Positions 6,187-7,152 of a stretch of 7,152 nt of DNA are shown here, in pieces. Numbering within the stretch: position 1 is the stretch's first letter; every line of letters starts with the position of its first letter. The position numbers and the translations under genes are program-made. The notes beneath the pieces were generated by a model. That model had not been told where the DNA came from. It ran no database searches and saw nothing but the letters and a program-made list of their open reading frames with translations. Source of the stretch: Burkholderiaceae bacterium (lineage in GTDB: Bacteria; Pseudomonadota; Gammaproteobacteria; Burkholderiales; Burkholderiaceae_C); the NCBI GenBank assembly GCA_031256125.1, contig JAIRRE010000302.1, positions 1 to 7,152 of the forward strand, in the 5' to 3' direction.

Positions 6187-7152
6187 ATGCCAAACGATAA
6201 GCCACCGCGCCAGCAGGCGCCAGCAACCGGTGCATCCGGTTATGGTTATGGCATCGTGCGCGAGACACAAACTTTACCCAACGGCGAATTAATGAGTCTG
6301 TGGCGCGCTCAGGCCACACGCCAAGGCAAAAAAATCCAGCGCACTTTCTTCGATCAAGTGTATGGCAGCCAGGATATAGCGCTGGCCTTGGCCATGTCTT
6401 GGCACGATGTGCTGCTGCGCCTGATTCCGCCGCTGACTAAACGGCAATTCCAAACCCGTCCGTATCGCAACAACATTTCGGGAGTCTCTGGCGTTTACCC
6501 CCATCGTATCCATGATGAGATCGTGGCTTGGGTAGCCGCTCTGGAAACGCCCGAGCGGCGCTACAGGAAAACCTTTTCTATCCGCAACCACGGCGAGCAG
6601 CGCGCCCTGGAGCTAGCCATCGCCGAACGCAAGCGCCTACTCGATCTGTACAGATCAGGCGTCTGCACCCTCGACGGTGCGCAGGCTACGCAGGAGGCGA
6701 CGCAGCATTTTGGCCACTTGCCGGACAACCCGCAGCCGGAAATTGCGCCGGCTCAATCGAGCGCGCTCGTCGATGTACTCGACCATTGGTTCGACCAGTT
6801 GCGCCCCGACAGGTTTGGCGTGTACCTGAATGTTTACTTTATAAATCGAGGCGCAGCCTACTTCACCCCCGTTGCCTATCTGGACATCGTGTCCACCGGC
6901 GCGCGACGCCGCAATGCTAAAAAAAACGTGTCACTGAAAACGCACAAGTACACGCAGCGCCTGCCCGAACTGTGGCAGTTCCTCCAGAAGACCCTCACCG
7001 CCTGGTATGGCCCGCAACGCTGGCAAGCGTTTGCGGCGCGCCATCGTGATGCTTTCATGTCCAGCACCGCCCAAACCGGCTTTCAGAGCCGCGACTACAG
7101 CCCGCCGCCGGGCTATCCGCAGTGCCGCCAACCGCCCGCGACGTTGCTGCCG
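6187..7152 (+). CDS. Tandem AP2-like DNA-binding domain protein with unknown C-terminal region (3' end outside window)
   Basis: The reading frame stays open for 322 codons from ATG 6187 to the last base, with no stop, so the 3' end is missing. Residues about 20-77 and 96-153 look like two AP2-type domains. Each has a Trp (39, 115), a Phe 15 residues later (54, 130), a Gly 6 further on (60, 136), and then an Ala-rich helix (ALALAM; ALELAI). The second begins NNISGVSGVY, as in bacterial AP2 domains. AP2 is a three-strand plus one-helix DNA-binding fold, known in bacteria and phages often within HNH homing endonucleases. After a Gln/Pro/Ala-rich linker (165-195) comes an aromatic-rich region (about 196-322) with a basic patch ARRRNAKKN (239-247). 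I do not recognise it and see no HNH motif. The upstream in-frame stop is at 6136, and GTG 6139 is an alternative start. No good Shine-Dalgarno sequence is seen. Likely DNA-binding; function unknown. Confidence 0.75.
   Translation, partial: MPNDKPPRQQAPATGASGYGYGIVRETQTLPNGELMSLWRAQATRQGKKIQRTFFDQVYGSQDIALALAMSWHDVLLRLIPPLTKRQFQTRPYRNNISGVSGVYPHRIHDEIVAWVAALETPERRYRKTFSIRNHGEQRALELAIAERKRLLDLYRSGVCTLDGAQATQEATQHFGHLPDNPQPEIAPAQSSALVDVLDHWFDQLRPDRFGVYLNVYFINRGAAYFTPVAYLDIVSTGARRRNAKKNVSLKTHKYTQRLPELWQFLQKTLTAWYGPQRWQAFAARHRDAFMSSTAQTGFQSRDYSPPPGYPQCRQPPATLLP

Noticed and set aside
6104..6292. Small 62-codon plus-strand frame starting in the rarA upstream region
   Set aside because: It overlaps the AP2-type gene in another frame, begins inside the predicted promoter -35 box, and shows no motif or ribosome binding site.
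6528..6920. 130-codon plus-strand frame within the AP2-type gene
   Set aside because: It is an out-of-frame shadow, very Arg/Ala/Pro rich. The frame from 6187 is the one with AP2-like periodicity and runs unbroken to the window end.

Overview
The window (7,152 bases) looks like the chromosome of a betaproteobacterium. It is GC-rich, and AccD begins [10 protein letters not shown], carries an N-terminal Cys4 zinc ribbon and ends [10 protein letters not shown], all typical of betaproteobacterial AccD. The RarA and sugar-transferase sequences also look proteobacterial. I cannot name a genus from the sequence.

Layout. Left block, plus strand (24-2028): accD (acetyl-CoA carboxylase beta subunit), then a YmdB-type macro-domain ADP-ribose hydrolase, then a small DUF1439-type lipoprotein. 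The lipoprotein start overlaps the macro-gene stop (ATGA), so these two are probably translationally coupled. The lipoprotein gene is clearly more AT-rich than its neighbours. Middle block, minus strand (2054-6065, read right to left): rarA, then after 95 bases an initiating sugar-phosphate transferase, then, overlapping by 7 bases, a membrane-bound nucleotide-sugar 4,6-dehydratase of the CapD/WbpM/PglF type. The two blocks converge with only 25 bases between stop codons. Right end, plus strand (6187 to beyond the window): a gene with no stop inside the window, divergent from rarA. It encodes a protein with two tandem AP2-like DNA-binding domains and an unrecognised C-terminal region.

How they work together. 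The transferase and dehydratase form a coherent pair. The dehydratase makes a 4-keto-6-deoxy UDP-HexNAc, and the transferase puts a HexNAc-type sugar phosphate on undecaprenyl phosphate. This is the first step of an O-antigen, exopolysaccharide or glycoprotein glycan, whose remaining genes are not here. AccD (fatty acid synthesis) and RarA (replication fork maintenance) are housekeeping genes. The macro protein and lipoprotein are accessory.

No tRNA, rRNA, CRISPR array, insertion sequence or defence system was found. The parts most worth attention are the tandem-AP2 protein and the macro/lipoprotein pair behind accD. No intergenic gap exceeds 121 bases.
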